Positions 34,072 through 42,578 of a stretch of DNA of 64,000 nucleotides are shown piece by piece. Position 1 is the first letter of the stretch. Every line of letters begins with the position of its first letter. The DNA is from UBA11865 sp963749825. GTDB taxonomy: Bacteria > Chloroflexota > Anaerolineae > Promineifilales > Promineifilaceae. A program made the translations under genes and the position numbers. The notes under the pieces were generated by a model. The model was not told the DNA's origin, did no database searches, and saw only the letters and a program-made list of their open reading frames with translations. Location: assembly GCA_963749825.1 (NCBI GenBank), contig CAVVOI010000014.1, positions 1-64,000 on the forward strand. Direction: 5' to 3'.

Positions 34072-34458
34072 ATGGCTCGTATAGCAGGCATTGATATTCC
34101 ACGCGATAAACGGGTTGAGATCAGCCTAACCTATATATTCGGCATTGGCCGGAGCTCTAGCCAAAATATCTTGGCGAAAGCAAACGTAGATCCAAACACA
34201 CGGGTCAAAGAATTGAACGAAGCTGATGTCTCGCGGTTGCGCCAGATTATCGATCAAGAATATACCGTGGAAGGCGATTTACGAAGGCAGACGCATATGA
34301 ACATTAAACGTCTGACCGAAATTGGCTGTTACCGGGGTCAACGGCACCGTCGGGGTTTACCAGTACATGGACAAAGAACAAAGACAAACGCCCGAACTCG
34401 AAAGGGACCGAAGAAGACCGTAGCAGGACGTGGACGACGTCGAGGTGCAAAGAAATAG
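34072..34458 (+). CDS. rpsM: 30S ribosomal protein S13
   Basis: S13 forms head-to-body and inter-subunit bridges. The ATG at 34072 (CGGAG upstream) gives 128 residues beginning MARIAGIDIPRDKRVEISLT. The H2TH-like helices are followed by the RNA-binding tail GQRHRRGLPVHGQRTKTNAR and a basic end. The frame from 34033 adds 13 residues not seen in the family. Confidence 0.96.
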   Translation: MARIAGIDIPRDKRVEISLTYIFGIGRSSSQNILAKANVDPNTRVKELNEADVSRLRQIIDQEYTVEGDLRRQTHMNIKRLTEIGCYRGQRHRRGLPVHGQRTKTNARTRKGPKKTVAGRGRRRGAKK

Positions 34459-34471
34459 TAGGAGTCTGTGA

Positions 34472-34861
34472 ATGGGACAAAGAAGGAAACAAGGAACGCG
34501 TAAATCGAAGAAAATGGTGCCGTATGGTGTCGTGCATATCTACGCCACCTTCAATAATACGATCGTTACGGCGACAGATCTGGATGGCAATACGATTGCC
34601 TGGGCCAGCGGCGGAAGCAGTGGCTTCAAAGGCTCGCGAAAAAGCACGCCATATGCTGCCGGGCTGGCTGCTCGCAGTGTGGCCCGAGCTGCCATGGACA
34701 GTGGAATGCAAGAAGCAGATGTGATTGTCAAAGGTCCGGGTCCGGGTCGCGAATCGGCGATACGGGCAATTTCCGGTGCTGGACTGTCCCTGCGATCGAT
34801 CAGCGATATCACGGCCGTTCCACATAATGGATGCCGACCGCCGAAGAAACGTAGGGTATAA
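34472..34861 (+). CDS. rpsK: 30S ribosomal protein S11
   Basis: S11 lies on the platform and shapes the mRNA exit. The 129-residue protein has GVVHIYATFNNTIVTATDL, the glycine-rich ASGGSSGFKGSRKSTPYAA and the C-terminal HNGCRPPKKRRV. AGGAG precedes the ATG. Confidence 0.96.
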   Translation: MGQRRKQGTRKSKKMVPYGVVHIYATFNNTIVTATDLDGNTIAWASGGSSGFKGSRKSTPYAAGLAARSVARAAMDSGMQEADVIVKGPGPGRESAIRAISGAGLSLRSISDITAVPHNGCRPPKKRRV

Positions 34862-34879
34862 TTCGTTATTCGTATAGCG

Positions 34880-34935
34880 ATATGGTATATCAGAGAGGGA
34901 TGAAAGGTCGCCAAGCCTGTAAACCTCTCGTTTAA
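34880..34935 (+). promoter_or_regulatory. Structured leader before rpsD
   Basis: Between rpsK and rpsD an outer GAGAGG/CCTCTC pairing encloses an inner AGG/CCT helix. In E. coli the alpha operon is controlled by S4 binding mRNA. The location is suggestive, but the fold is small and I cannot match it to the known pseudoknot. Confidence 0.25.
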
Positions 34936-34960
34936 CTTTGAAAAGTGAAGGAGACTTAAA

Positions 34961-35599
34961 TTGGCTAGACATACAGGTGCTGTTTGCAAACTTTGTCGTC
35001 GCGAGGGCGAAAAGCTTTTTCTGAAGGGGTCGCGTTGCATGACCGCCAAATGTGCTATCGAACGACGGCCGTATCCGCCTGGACAACATGGACGAGACAG
35101 CCAGTTTCGTCGTGGTCGGGCATCAGACTATTTGCTTCAGCTGCGCGAAAAGCAGAAGATGCGTCGTATTTATGGAGTTTATGAACGACAGTTCAGTAAC
35201 TATTTTCGTAAGGCAGAACAACGTTCAGGTCTTACCGGTTCGAACCTGCTAACCGTGCTTGAAAGTCGGTTGGACAACGTCGTTTATCGTCTTGGATTTG
35301 CCGATTCTCGCGCCCAAGCTCGGCAGTTGGTTCTTCACGGCCATGTCCTGCTTAATGGGCGCAGGACGAATGTTCCCTCAGCTTTGGTAAAGGCAGGAGA
35401 CGCCGTCTCAATCAGGCCGGAAAGTACGAAACAAACTTACTTCAAGGCGATGAGACAAGAACTCGACGATAGACAGGTACCTCGTTGGCTGCAACTGGAT
35501 ACCAAAAGTCTATCAGCCAAGGTGGTACAATTACCGGAACGAGAAGACATCGACGTAACGCTGAACGAACAATTAGTAGTCGAGTATTATTCTCGATGA
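34961..35599 (+). CDS. rpsD: 30S ribosomal protein S4
   Basis: S4 starts assembly of the 16S rRNA 5' domain. The 212-residue protein has the zinc-type N-terminus with CKLCRREGEKLFLKG and later Cys, and the S4 RNA-binding domain SRLDNVVYRLGFADSRAQAR. The start is TTG with GAAGGAG upstream. It precedes rpoA in the alpha operon. Confidence 0.96.
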   Translation: MARHTGAVCKLCRREGEKLFLKGSRCMTAKCAIERRPYPPGQHGRDSQFRRGRASDYLLQLREKQKMRRIYGVYERQFSNYFRKAEQRSGLTGSNLLTVLESRLDNVVYRLGFADSRAQARQLVLHGHVLLNGRRTNVPSALVKAGDAVSIRPESTKQTYFKAMRQELDDRQVPRWLQLDTKSLSAKVVQLPEREDIDVTLNEQLVVEYYSR

Positions 35600-35696
35600 T
35601 AACTAACATTTGGGCTATTGGTTTTTTTGTGTGGTTAAACGAAGTCAAGCCGTTAAGAAGGCTTTCTTTGATTGAAACCGTTGTGGAGGTTTCACC

Positions 35697-36662
35697 TTGA
35701 CGATAATGAGTCTTGTTCTACCGAAAATTGAAAGTACTGCCATGTCGCGAAAGTATGGCAGGTTCACCATAGGACCCCTTGAAAGGGGCTATGGTACGAC
35801 GTTGGGTAATTCGCTTCGACGGGTGTTGTTGGCTTCACTACCTGGTGCGGCCGTCTCATCGATTCGAGTGATCGATGTTTCGCATGAGTTTGCAGCCATA
35901 CCCCATGTCCGAGAGGACATGATGGAGCTCATATTAAATGTCAAGCAAATTCGCTTGAAATTGCTTGACACTGACAGCGCCCGGCTGCGCGTAGAAGTCA
36001 GAGGCGCAGGCGTCGTTACAGCGGCTGACATCATCGTTCCGCCTGAGGTTGAGGTCATTAATCCTGAACTCTACTTGTTTACGGTTGATTCCGATGAGGC
36101 GTATTTAGAAATTGAAATGACGGCCGAAACCGGTCGTGGATATTCACCCGCTGAAGACAGAGGTCGCTTGCCAATTGGCGAGCTTCCAGTCGATGCGCTG
36201 TATAGTCCAATTGAGCGCGTCGGTTACGAAGTTGAGAAGACTCGTGTTGGACAAATCGCCGACTACGATAGGATTGTTATGGAGATTTGGACCGACGGGA
36301 GTATAAAACCCGAAGAAGCATTGGCCCAGTCAGCCCAAATCATGGTCCAGCATTTGCGTCCAGTTGCGGGTATTAGCGAAGAAAGCTTGTTGCCGGTCGA
36401 GGAAGAGGAGGTTGTCCAAACAATTTCCAATGAATTATACGACACACCGATCGAACAATTAGACTTGAGCGTTAGGGTGTTTAATTCACTGAAACGAACG
36501 GGTATCACCAAAGTGGGTGAATTACTTGATATGCTCGATAAGGGTGAAGAGACAATGCTGGCGATACGAAACTTTGGCGATAAATCGCTTCAAGAACTTA
36601 AGACCCAACTTCAGGAAAAGGGTTTTATGGATGAAGACGGCGAACCGGTAGAAGCGGAGTAA
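35697..36662 (+). CDS. rpoA: RNA polymerase alpha subunit
   Basis: The 321-residue subunit has the N-terminal dimerisation and assembly domains (RFTIGPLERGYGTTLGNSLRRVLL) and an alpha C-terminal domain (about 245-321) with LDLSVRVFNSLKRTGITKVGEL that binds UP elements and activators. I chose the TTG at 35697, seven bases after GGAGG; the ATG three codons on is too far from it. Sits between rpsD and rplQ. Confidence 0.96.
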   Translation: MTIMSLVLPKIESTAMSRKYGRFTIGPLERGYGTTLGNSLRRVLLASLPGAAVSSIRVIDVSHEFAAIPHVREDMMELILNVKQIRLKLLDTDSARLRVEVRGAGVVTAADIIVPPEVEVINPELYLFTVDSDEAYLEIEMTAETGRGYSPAEDRGRLPIGELPVDALYSPIERVGYEVEKTRVGQIADYDRIVMEIWTDGSIKPEEALAQSAQIMVQHLRPVAGISEESLLPVEEEEVVQTISNELYDTPIEQLDLSVRVFNSLKRTGITKVGELLDMLDKGEETMLAIRNFGDKSLQELKTQLQEKGFMDEDGEPVEAE

Positions 36663-36673
36663 AGGGATTCAAT

Positions 36674-37099
36674 ATGCGACATAGAGTACACGGCCGCCGG
36701 TTGAGCCGGGATTCCGAGCATCGCAAGGCTTTGCGTAAGAATATGATTGCTGACCTCATTTGCCACGAGCAAGTGATGACTACAGAAGCAAAAGCTCGGG
36801 TCCTAGGACCGGCCGCGGAGAAGGTTATAACCCTCGCTAAAAGAGGGATTGTGAAAGGAAAAGATAATCCTGAAGCGGAAGTCCACGCCCGACGGTTGGT
36901 GGCATCGCGCGTAGCACGTTTTCGAATTCAAGAAGACGAGGATGGCAGCCGAAATGATGTGGATGTAGTAAAAAAACTTTTCAGCGAAATCGCGCCAAGG
37001 TTTGCAGAAAGACCGGGTGGTTATACCAGGCTAGTCAAAATTGGTAAGCGGCCGGGTGACAATGCTGATATGGCGGTTTTGATGCTGGTTGAGGATTGA
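36674..37099 (+). CDS. rplQ: 50S ribosomal protein L17
   Basis: L17 lies near the tunnel exit. The 141-residue protein begins MRHRVHGRRLSRDSEHRKAL, keeps the LICHEQVMTTEAKARVLGP segment and ends with the GGYTRLVKIGKRPGDNADMAV motif. It ends the alpha operon; truA follows after 77 bases. Confidence 0.96.
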   Translation: MRHRVHGRRLSRDSEHRKALRKNMIADLICHEQVMTTEAKARVLGPAAEKVITLAKRGIVKGKDNPEAEVHARRLVASRVARFRIQEDEDGSRNDVDVVKKLFSEIAPRFAERPGGYTRLVKIGKRPGDNADMAVLMLVED

Positions 37100-37176
37100 G
37101 AGATTTCCTGGCTCAAAAGGTCATATGCAAGCAATTAGCTTCGGAATTTACTAGTTAGTACGAGCAGCCGTTTCCC

Positions 37177-37908
37177 ATGCGATATGGTGCCTTAATCGAG
37201 TATGATGGCAGTGCCTACTACGGTTTCCAGAAGCAGAAAAATGGACCAACAGTTCAGGAAGAATTGGAAAGGGCAATTGGCTCTGTATCTGGCAAGGTGG
37301 TTACCGTTTTGGCAGCCGGCCGAACCGATAGCGGCGTTCACGCGCTTGGTCAGGTGATAGCTTTTGATCTGGCTTGGAATCATGGATCACGGGATCTGCT
37401 GCAAGCGATGAACGCTAAACTGCCTGATGATATCGCAGTCTTAGGTTTGTCCGAAAAACAAGCGGATTTTCATCCAAGATTTGATGCGAAACGCCGGACA
37501 TATCAATATCACATTTACAATCAATCGATTCGTAGTCCAATACGCAGATCAATGAGTTGGCATGTGAACCAACCACTTGACATCGATAATATGAATGAGG
37601 CTGCAGAACGCATAATTGGGCAACATGATTTCGCCACTTTTGGACAAGCTCCATCAGGGCGAAACACGGTTCGCCAGGTTTTTAAGGCCAAATGGCAAGC
37701 GCAGGATGGATTACTGAAGTTTACGATAGAAGCTGACGCTTATCTCTTCCGCATGGTGCGAAGTCTGGTAGGTAGCATGAAAGTGGTTGGAGAAGGTAGT
37801 TGGTCTGTTGAAGAATTTAGAGATGCATTGAAGGCCAAAGAACGTGGGCGGTCAGCAAAAACTGCACCGCCACAAGGTTTATTTCTAACGACCGTCAGCT
37901 ACCGATAA
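37177..37908 (+). CDS. truA: tRNA pseudouridine(38-40) synthase
   Basis: TruA makes pseudouridine at positions 38-40 of the anticodon stem-loop. The 243-residue protein has YDGSAYYGFQKQKNGPTVQ and the catalytic Asp51 in AAGRTDSGVHALGQV; RTYQYHIYN and FRMVRSLVGSM are further family signatures. It commonly lies between rplQ and rplM, as here. No strong ribosome-binding site is seen. Confidence 0.95.
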   Translation: MRYGALIEYDGSAYYGFQKQKNGPTVQEELERAIGSVSGKVVTVLAAGRTDSGVHALGQVIAFDLAWNHGSRDLLQAMNAKLPDDIAVLGLSEKQADFHPRFDAKRRTYQYHIYNQSIRSPIRRSMSWHVNQPLDIDNMNEAAERIIGQHDFATFGQAPSGRNTVRQVFKAKWQAQDGLLKFTIEADAYLFRMVRSLVGSMKVVGEGSWSVEEFRDALKAKERGRSAKTAPPQGLFLTTVSYR

Positions 37909-37929
37909 AGCGTTTTAGGAGAAATGAAG

Positions 37930-38361
37930 ATGAATAAGACCTTTGTGACAAAACCGGCCGAAGTCCAACGAGTCTGGTATGTCATTGACGCCGAAGGAAA
38001 GACACTTGGTCGCTTGGCGTCTGAGGTGGCGAAGATACTCCGTGGTAAACATAAGCCGATATACAGCCCATCGGTGGACTGCGGTGATTATGTTGTCATC
38101 ATTAATGCAGAAAAGATTCATGTTACCGGTCGTCGCCTAGACCAGAAAAAATACTATCATCATTCCGGGTATATGGGCGGTTTAACCGAGGTTACTCTCC
38201 GTCAGCAGTTAGAGCGATATCCCTCCCGGGTGCTTGAATCGGCTGTTAGAGGAATGTTGCCAAAGAACAAGCTTGGACGAAAAATGATTAAGAAGTTGAA
38301 GGTATATGCTGGCCCAGATCATCCTCATTCGGCCCAGCTACCCGAAATGTTGGAGTTGTAG
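37930..38361 (+). CDS. rplM: 50S ribosomal protein L13
   Basis: L13 is an early assembly protein of the large subunit. AGGAGA lies eight bases before the ATG at 37930, which I prefer to the ATG two codons earlier. The product has 143 residues with YVIDAEGKTLGRLASEVAKILRG and the GMLPKNKLGRKMIKKLKVY motif. Paired with rpsI as in most bacteria. Confidence 0.96.
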   Translation: MNKTFVTKPAEVQRVWYVIDAEGKTLGRLASEVAKILRGKHKPIYSPSVDCGDYVVIINAEKIHVTGRRLDQKKYYHHSGYMGGLTEVTLRQQLERYPSRVLESAVRGMLPKNKLGRKMIKKLKVYAGPDHPHSAQLPEMLEL

Positions 38362-38372
38362 GAGCACTATAG

Positions 38373-38783
38373 ATGGAATTCGAAGATCGTCGTTATTTTG
38401 AAGGCATCGGCCGCCGAAAACGAGCCTCGGCAAGAGTTAGAATTTATCCAGATGCTGAGGCGGATGGAACATTCATCGTAAATGACAAAGAGGTGAAGGA
38501 TTTCTTTCCCCGATTTGGCGACCTGATAATCCTGAACGGACCGTTAACCGATACCGGATTAGCGGGCAAGGTGGATGTCACCGTTTTAATCAAGGGTGGC
38601 GGCGTTACGGGCCAAACATATGCCGTACGTCTTGGTTTGGCTAGGGCTTTGGTAAAATACGACGAAAACCTCAGAAATAGCTTGAGAGCCGGTGGTCATT
38701 TGACGCGCGATCCCCGGGTGAAAGAACGCAAAAAACCGGGTCTTAAGAGAGCGCGAAAGGCGCCAACCTATACAAAACGGTAG
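38373..38783 (+). CDS. rpsI: 30S ribosomal protein S9
   Basis: S9 reaches the P-site tRNA with its C-terminal tail. The 136-residue protein has FEGIGRRKRASARVRIYP, the IKGGGVTGQTYAVRLGLARAL core and the LTRDPRVKERKKPGLKRARK tail ending in the expected Lys-Arg. It is the last gene of the ribosomal block. Confidence 0.96.
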   Translation: MEFEDRRYFEGIGRRKRASARVRIYPDAEADGTFIVNDKEVKDFFPRFGDLIILNGPLTDTGLAGKVDVTVLIKGGGVTGQTYAVRLGLARALVKYDENLRNSLRAGGHLTRDPRVKERKKPGLKRARKAPTYTKR

Positions 38784-38883
38784 CCAATGGTCCCATAATT
38801 ATTTGCGGGATCGACAAATCGGCTAGGCGTCGTTTCAGTCTCCAAGATTGGTCGCTTATTCCGCGATATATACATATTTAGCT

Positions 38884-38911
38884 AGGCGAGACGCATGTAC
38901 TCGCCTTTTTT
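38884..38911 (+). terminator. Rho-independent terminator of the ribosomal-protein block
   Basis: Stem AGGCGAG (38884-38890) with CTCGCCT (38900-38906), 9-base loop, followed by a run of six T. It lies 100 bases after rpsI. Confidence 0.85.
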
Positions 38912-38934
38912 ATTATTCGTATGTAGGATAATGA

Positions 38935-40269
38935 ATGAGCATTACGATTGTGGGTTTGGGACCGGGTGACGGTCAGCTGCTGACGCTGCAGGTTTTGGAT
39001 CTACTGAAGGAAGCCAATATTGTATATTTGCGGACCAACAAGCATCCTGCTGTATCCAAACTGCCTGCAACTCTATCGCTTAAGAGTTTCGATCATCATT
39101 ATGAATCTCAAGAAAGCTTTGACCAGGTTTACTCACTAATCGTCGATGATCTTATACGTATTGCCCGGGAGGCAATGGTAGAGGGAACGAATATCGTTTA
39201 CGCGGTTCCTGGTCATCCAATGGTGGGTGAGTCGACGGTTACATTACTGCTTCGCGAGGCCAGTAGCCTTGGAATAGAGGTTAATATAATACCTGGCTTG
39301 AGTTTCATCGAACCAGTTCTCACGGCTCTGGAAATCGATGCACTTGATGGTTTGCAGATTTTTGATGCCATCGATATAGCTCAGTATAGTTATCCGCCAA
39401 TAAATGTCGATACGCCAATACTACTCGGACAAGTCTATGGCAAGCATTTGGCCAACGAATTGAAACTAACTCTCATGGCCATGTATCCAGATGAACATAT
39501 GGTATCCTTGATTCATGAAGCAGGAATGGAAAGCCAGCTTGTGGAAAAAGTACCACTTCATTCTATTGACCATAGTAACCGACTGGCCCACCTCTCAAGT
39601 CTTTATGTACCGCCATTACAGAATGCCAGTTCCTTGATGACACTGGCTGAAACTGTAGCTTATCTACGTAGTCCGGATGGATGTCCTTGGGATCAAGAAC
39701 AAACGCGCCATAGTTTGCGAGAAGGTTTTCTTGAGGAATCAAGCGAAGTTCTCGAAGCCATCGATAATGATGATTCAGATGCCTTGCGGGAAGAATTGGG
39801 AGATGTTCTATATCATCTTGTCATGCAAGCTCAGATAGCTAGCGAGGAAGGGGAATTTCATCTTCATGATGTGATTGCTGAAATTGAGAAGAAACTCAAA
39901 CGGCGGCACCCACACGTCTGGGGGAACTGGCAGGTCGATAACACCGATGAAGTTATCCAAAATTGGGAGATGTTGAAGAAGGAAGAAAAGAAGAATGGTT
40001 CTGAAAACTCGTCGCTGCTTGATAATACTCCGGCTACTCTTTCCGCACTAGCACAAGCTCAAGAGATACAAGAACGAGTGAAAGGAGTTGGCTTTGATTG
40101 GTCAGATATCTCTGGAGTTATCGCCAAAGTACATGAAGAAATCCTTGAATTGCAGGACGCGTCGACAATTCAAACCCGGCAACAAGAAATGGGAGACTTA
40201 TTATTTGCCGTCGTCAATTGGTGCCGCTGGTTGGACATAAACGCCGAGACAGCATTGAGTCAGGGCTAA
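38935..40269 (+). CDS. mazG: Nucleoside triphosphate pyrophosphohydrolase MazG fused to a methylase-like domain (3' end frameshifted)
   Basis: The N-terminal ~220 residues are a tetrapyrrole (SAM-dependent) methylase-like domain with ITIVGLGPGDGQLLTLQ and YAVPGHPMVGESTV. The rest is MazG with SPDGCPWDQEQTRHSLREG, metal-binding EESSEVLEAI and EELGDVLYHL, and a second MazG repeat, as in YabN/MazG fusions that hydrolyse dNTPs or house-clean nucleotides. The frame ends early at residue 444 (INAETALSQG). One extra G in the GGG run at about 40263-40265 would explain it: removing it continues the protein as ANRRFSQRF to the stop at 40489, 517 residues in all. Probably still mostly functional if real. 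Confidence 0.9.
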   Translation: MSITIVGLGPGDGQLLTLQVLDLLKEANIVYLRTNKHPAVSKLPATLSLKSFDHHYESQESFDQVYSLIVDDLIRIAREAMVEGTNIVYAVPGHPMVGESTVTLLLREASSLGIEVNIIPGLSFIEPVLTALEIDALDGLQIFDAIDIAQYSYPPINVDTPILLGQVYGKHLANELKLTLMAMYPDEHMVSLIHEAGMESQLVEKVPLHSIDHSNRLAHLSSLYVPPLQNASSLMTLAETVAYLRSPDGCPWDQEQTRHSLREGFLEESSEVLEAIDNDDSDALREELGDVLYHLVMQAQIASEEGEFHLHDVIAEIEKKLKRRHPHVWGNWQVDNTDEVIQNWEMLKKEEKKNGSENSSLLDNTPATLSALAQAQEIQERVKGVGFDWSDISGVIAKVHEEILELQDASTIQTRQQEMGDLLFAVVNWCRWLDINAETALSQG

Positions 40270-40489
40270 TCGTCGTTTTTCTCAACGATTCAGACAATTG
40301 GAACAACTTTCGAGGGAACGGATGCTGGTATTGTCTGACATGAATCTAAAAGATCTCGATCAACTCTGGGAAGAGGCGAAGTACATTCTTTCCCAAGATT
40401 CCAGGCAAGACTTTAAGGAGCAGACGGAAGAGCATCCAGATGGTAGCGCTCCACTAACAGGAGGTGGAAATAGGGGGAAGGCAGTATGA
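40266..40489 (+). pseudogene. Displaced C-terminal segment of mazG
   Basis: In the next frame this encodes the usual MazG C-terminal helix: ANRRFSQRFRQLEQLSRERM, then DMNLKDLDQLWEEAK, plus a polar tail. An independent gene is unlikely: the sequence is a textbook continuation of mazG, its only in-frame starts are a TTG at 40298 and an internal ATG, and neither has a ribosome-binding site. Its stop overlaps the next gene's start (ATGA). Confidence 0.8.
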
Positions 40490-41109
40490 CACCGATCATA
40501 AGCATTGTGGTACTTATTGTAGCCACTGTTTGTTTATTGGGGGCAATCGTATTCCTAATTAGGGGATTTACATCCCGTCAGAGCGGTTTTCATGGCGCTT
40601 ACGGAGTTCAACAACAGGAAGCCCGTAAGGGAATGCTCGTAGATTACTATCGCGGCGGATTCTTTCTTCTATTGGCGATCATACTATTTGGAATATTCGG
40701 GCTCAGCTTTATCCGTAATGGAACACCGGAAGAATCGACGCCTATTCCGGCTGAAAATCTAGCAACGCCAACAATGCCATCGATAACTTCAACACCTTCT
40801 ATATCGCCTACTGTCTTTACACCGGTGTCAAGCCCGACCAGCCCAATAAATTCACCGACACCCGTTGCTACAGACACCGTTACTCCTACGCAGACACCGG
40901 CCGTCCCATCGGCCGTTGTCAACAGCCCTAATGGATTATGGTTGAGAGAAGCACCAGGCGGAACACAGCAGTTGGAATTGATAGCTGACGGCACTGTCCT
41001 AATATTACTGCCAGAGCGCGAAAGCGCGGACGATACCGAGTGGCAGCTTGTAAGAACCCCTGCTGGAAATGATGGCTGGGTCGCTGTCGATTTTCTTGTC
41101 TATCAGTAA
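40486..41109 (+). CDS. Membrane-anchored SH3-domain protein
   Basis: A 207-residue protein. Two hydrophobic helices (about 5-27 and 57-77) anchor it. A long Thr/Ser/Pro-rich linker (about 83-143) follows, then a bacterial SH3-like domain (VNSPNGLWLREAPGG to NDGWVAVDFLVYQ). Such domains usually bind cell-wall or peptide ligands outside the membrane. The ATG overlaps the mazG reading-frame end by four bases with GGAGGTGG upstream. No specific function is known. Confidence 0.8.
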   Translation: MTPIISIVVLIVATVCLLGAIVFLIRGFTSRQSGFHGAYGVQQQEARKGMLVDYYRGGFFLLLAIILFGIFGLSFIRNGTPEESTPIPAENLATPTMPSITSTPSISPTVFTPVSSPTSPINSPTPVATDTVTPTQTPAVPSAVVNSPNGLWLREAPGGTQQLELIADGTVLILLPERESADDTEWQLVRTPAGNDGWVAVDFLVYQ

Positions 41110-41181
41110 AAAACGAAAGGTAATCAATAATCGATAAGGTGCCTATCGTCTAGATTTTTTCAGACACTCATCACGGCCTCC

Positions 41182-42189
41182 ATGAGCATAGAAATTCCAT
41201 CAGTATCTCAATTAAAGTGGCCTGCAGACTGGTCTATGCATTTCGGCCGCGAAGCTATGCTCATAGTTGAAGTGGGTTTTGGTGATTCAACGTTCCTGAC
41301 TCATCTAGGTCGCAAATATCCCAAATCTAACGTCCTTGGATTGGAAATCTCGCGTCCCGCAATTAACAAAGCAAAGAAAAGGATCGAGGAAGCGAAACTA
41401 GGGAATATTCGTCTACTCAAGGCCAGTGCTCAAGTAGTATTATGGTTTTTGTGTGACTTTAGAAGTATAGAAGCGCTTTATATTAACTTTCCTGATCCAT
41501 GGCCAAAACCTGGCCACCATGAGCGTCGAGTGATAAACGAGAGATTCTTAGAGTTGGCAGCAACGAGAATGAAGCCAGGCGCTCTCCTTCGAATTGCCAC
41601 TGATCATGAAGAATACGCCGATTGGATCAATTGTTGCCTGCAGCAATCCAGTTACTTCACGAGCAGCTCCAAGCAGCCCTATATCATTGGAGAAGCCAAC
41701 CGGATCAATACAAAATACGAACGGATAGCCTTAGCCGAGAGGAAGGCTTGTTACTATTTTGAATGGGAAAGGAATGAGACTGTATCCGCCAACTTTTTTC
41801 GATTTCCCAAGGAGTTGCCAGTGCCCCACGTGGTTCTTCACCTATCAATGACGGCCGGTGAAATAAGCCGCCATTTTGTCCCTCGCAGCTACTCAGAAGA
41901 TAGGTTTTCAATTCGTCTCATCAATCTTTATCACTCGCCTAGTCGACAAACCCTGGTAGTAGATGCCTATGTTCGTGAAGATCCATTAGAGCAACGTGTA
42001 TTCCTGATGGCGAAAAGACGCGAAAACGATGAATACATTGTCCAATTGCATGAGGTAGGTTTCCCGCGTCCTACTTCCGGCATACATTTCGCGATTCAAT
42101 ACTTTGCCGACTGGTTGTGTAGTTTGCATGGGGATGCGCAAATCATCCATCATAATCTTCGAATTGCGCCCACTGAGGAAAATGTTTAG
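41182..42189 (+). CDS. trmB: tRNA (guanine-N7-)-methyltransferase with C-terminal extension
   Basis: TrmB makes m7G46 in the tRNA variable loop with SAM. EVGFGDSTFLTHLG is the SAM loop, LGLEISRPAINKAKKRI the next helix and NFPDPWPKPGHHERRVI the family signature. The catalytic domain ends near residue 205. A further 130 residues (from about ELPVPHVVLHLSM) are not part of the standard 210-240-residue enzyme and may be a Chloroflexota-specific domain. No clear ribosome-binding site. Confidence 0.88.
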   Translation: MSIEIPSVSQLKWPADWSMHFGREAMLIVEVGFGDSTFLTHLGRKYPKSNVLGLEISRPAINKAKKRIEEAKLGNIRLLKASAQVVLWFLCDFRSIEALYINFPDPWPKPGHHERRVINERFLELAATRMKPGALLRIATDHEEYADWINCCLQQSSYFTSSSKQPYIIGEANRINTKYERIALAERKACYYFEWERNETVSANFFRFPKELPVPHVVLHLSMTAGEISRHFVPRSYSEDRFSIRLINLYHSPSRQTLVVDAYVREDPLEQRVFLMAKRRENDEYIVQLHEVGFPRPTSGIHFAIQYFADWLCSLHGDAQIIHHNLRIAPTEENV

Positions 42190-42578
42190 CTGGGGTTAAT
42201 CAATTAGCTTGTGAAAACCTCATATAAAGGCTCCCCGCCAAGCTCACTTGCCCAGTTATTCTAATGTTCCCGTCCCTATAAGTGCTAAGGATACACTTAC
42301 TCCGCCACCCAGATGGCGTCGCTTTGCGACTGAACGGCCCATCCAGAGATGCCCAACACACGGGTTGCCCTGTGCTATCGGCCCACAGCATGATGATAAA
42401 TCGATGTTAAACGGCTTCGGGAAGAAGTTATTTTATCTTAATCCAGAGTATTGATTTTGTCTCTAGGCATTATGCCTATTTAAAGGTGAATTTTAGCCAA
42501 TCCAAACGGAGTAACTTTGCATGAGGGGTGCCAAACAATTAACGAATTATGTCCGGTGTAGGCGGTTGAGAAGAGCAG
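42190..42578. other. Gene-free gap between trmB and the response regulator
   Basis: In this 389-base convergent gap I find no convincing gene, tRNA or terminator. A 63-codon minus-strand frame (42200-42391) matches no family I recognise. There is one near-perfect small palindrome, AGGCATTATGCCT, at about 42465-42477. Confidence 0.5.

Noticed and set aside
34304..35089. 261-codon minus-strand frame
   Set aside because: Antisense to rpsM, rpsK and rpsD, which are certain genes.
40298..40489. 63-codon frame as a separate small gene
   Set aside because: It is the MazG C-terminal helix in a shifted frame.
42200..42391. 63-codon minus-strand frame in the trmB-response regulator gap
   Set aside because: No family resemblance, no ribosome-binding site, and a codon pattern without bias; kept only as a note.
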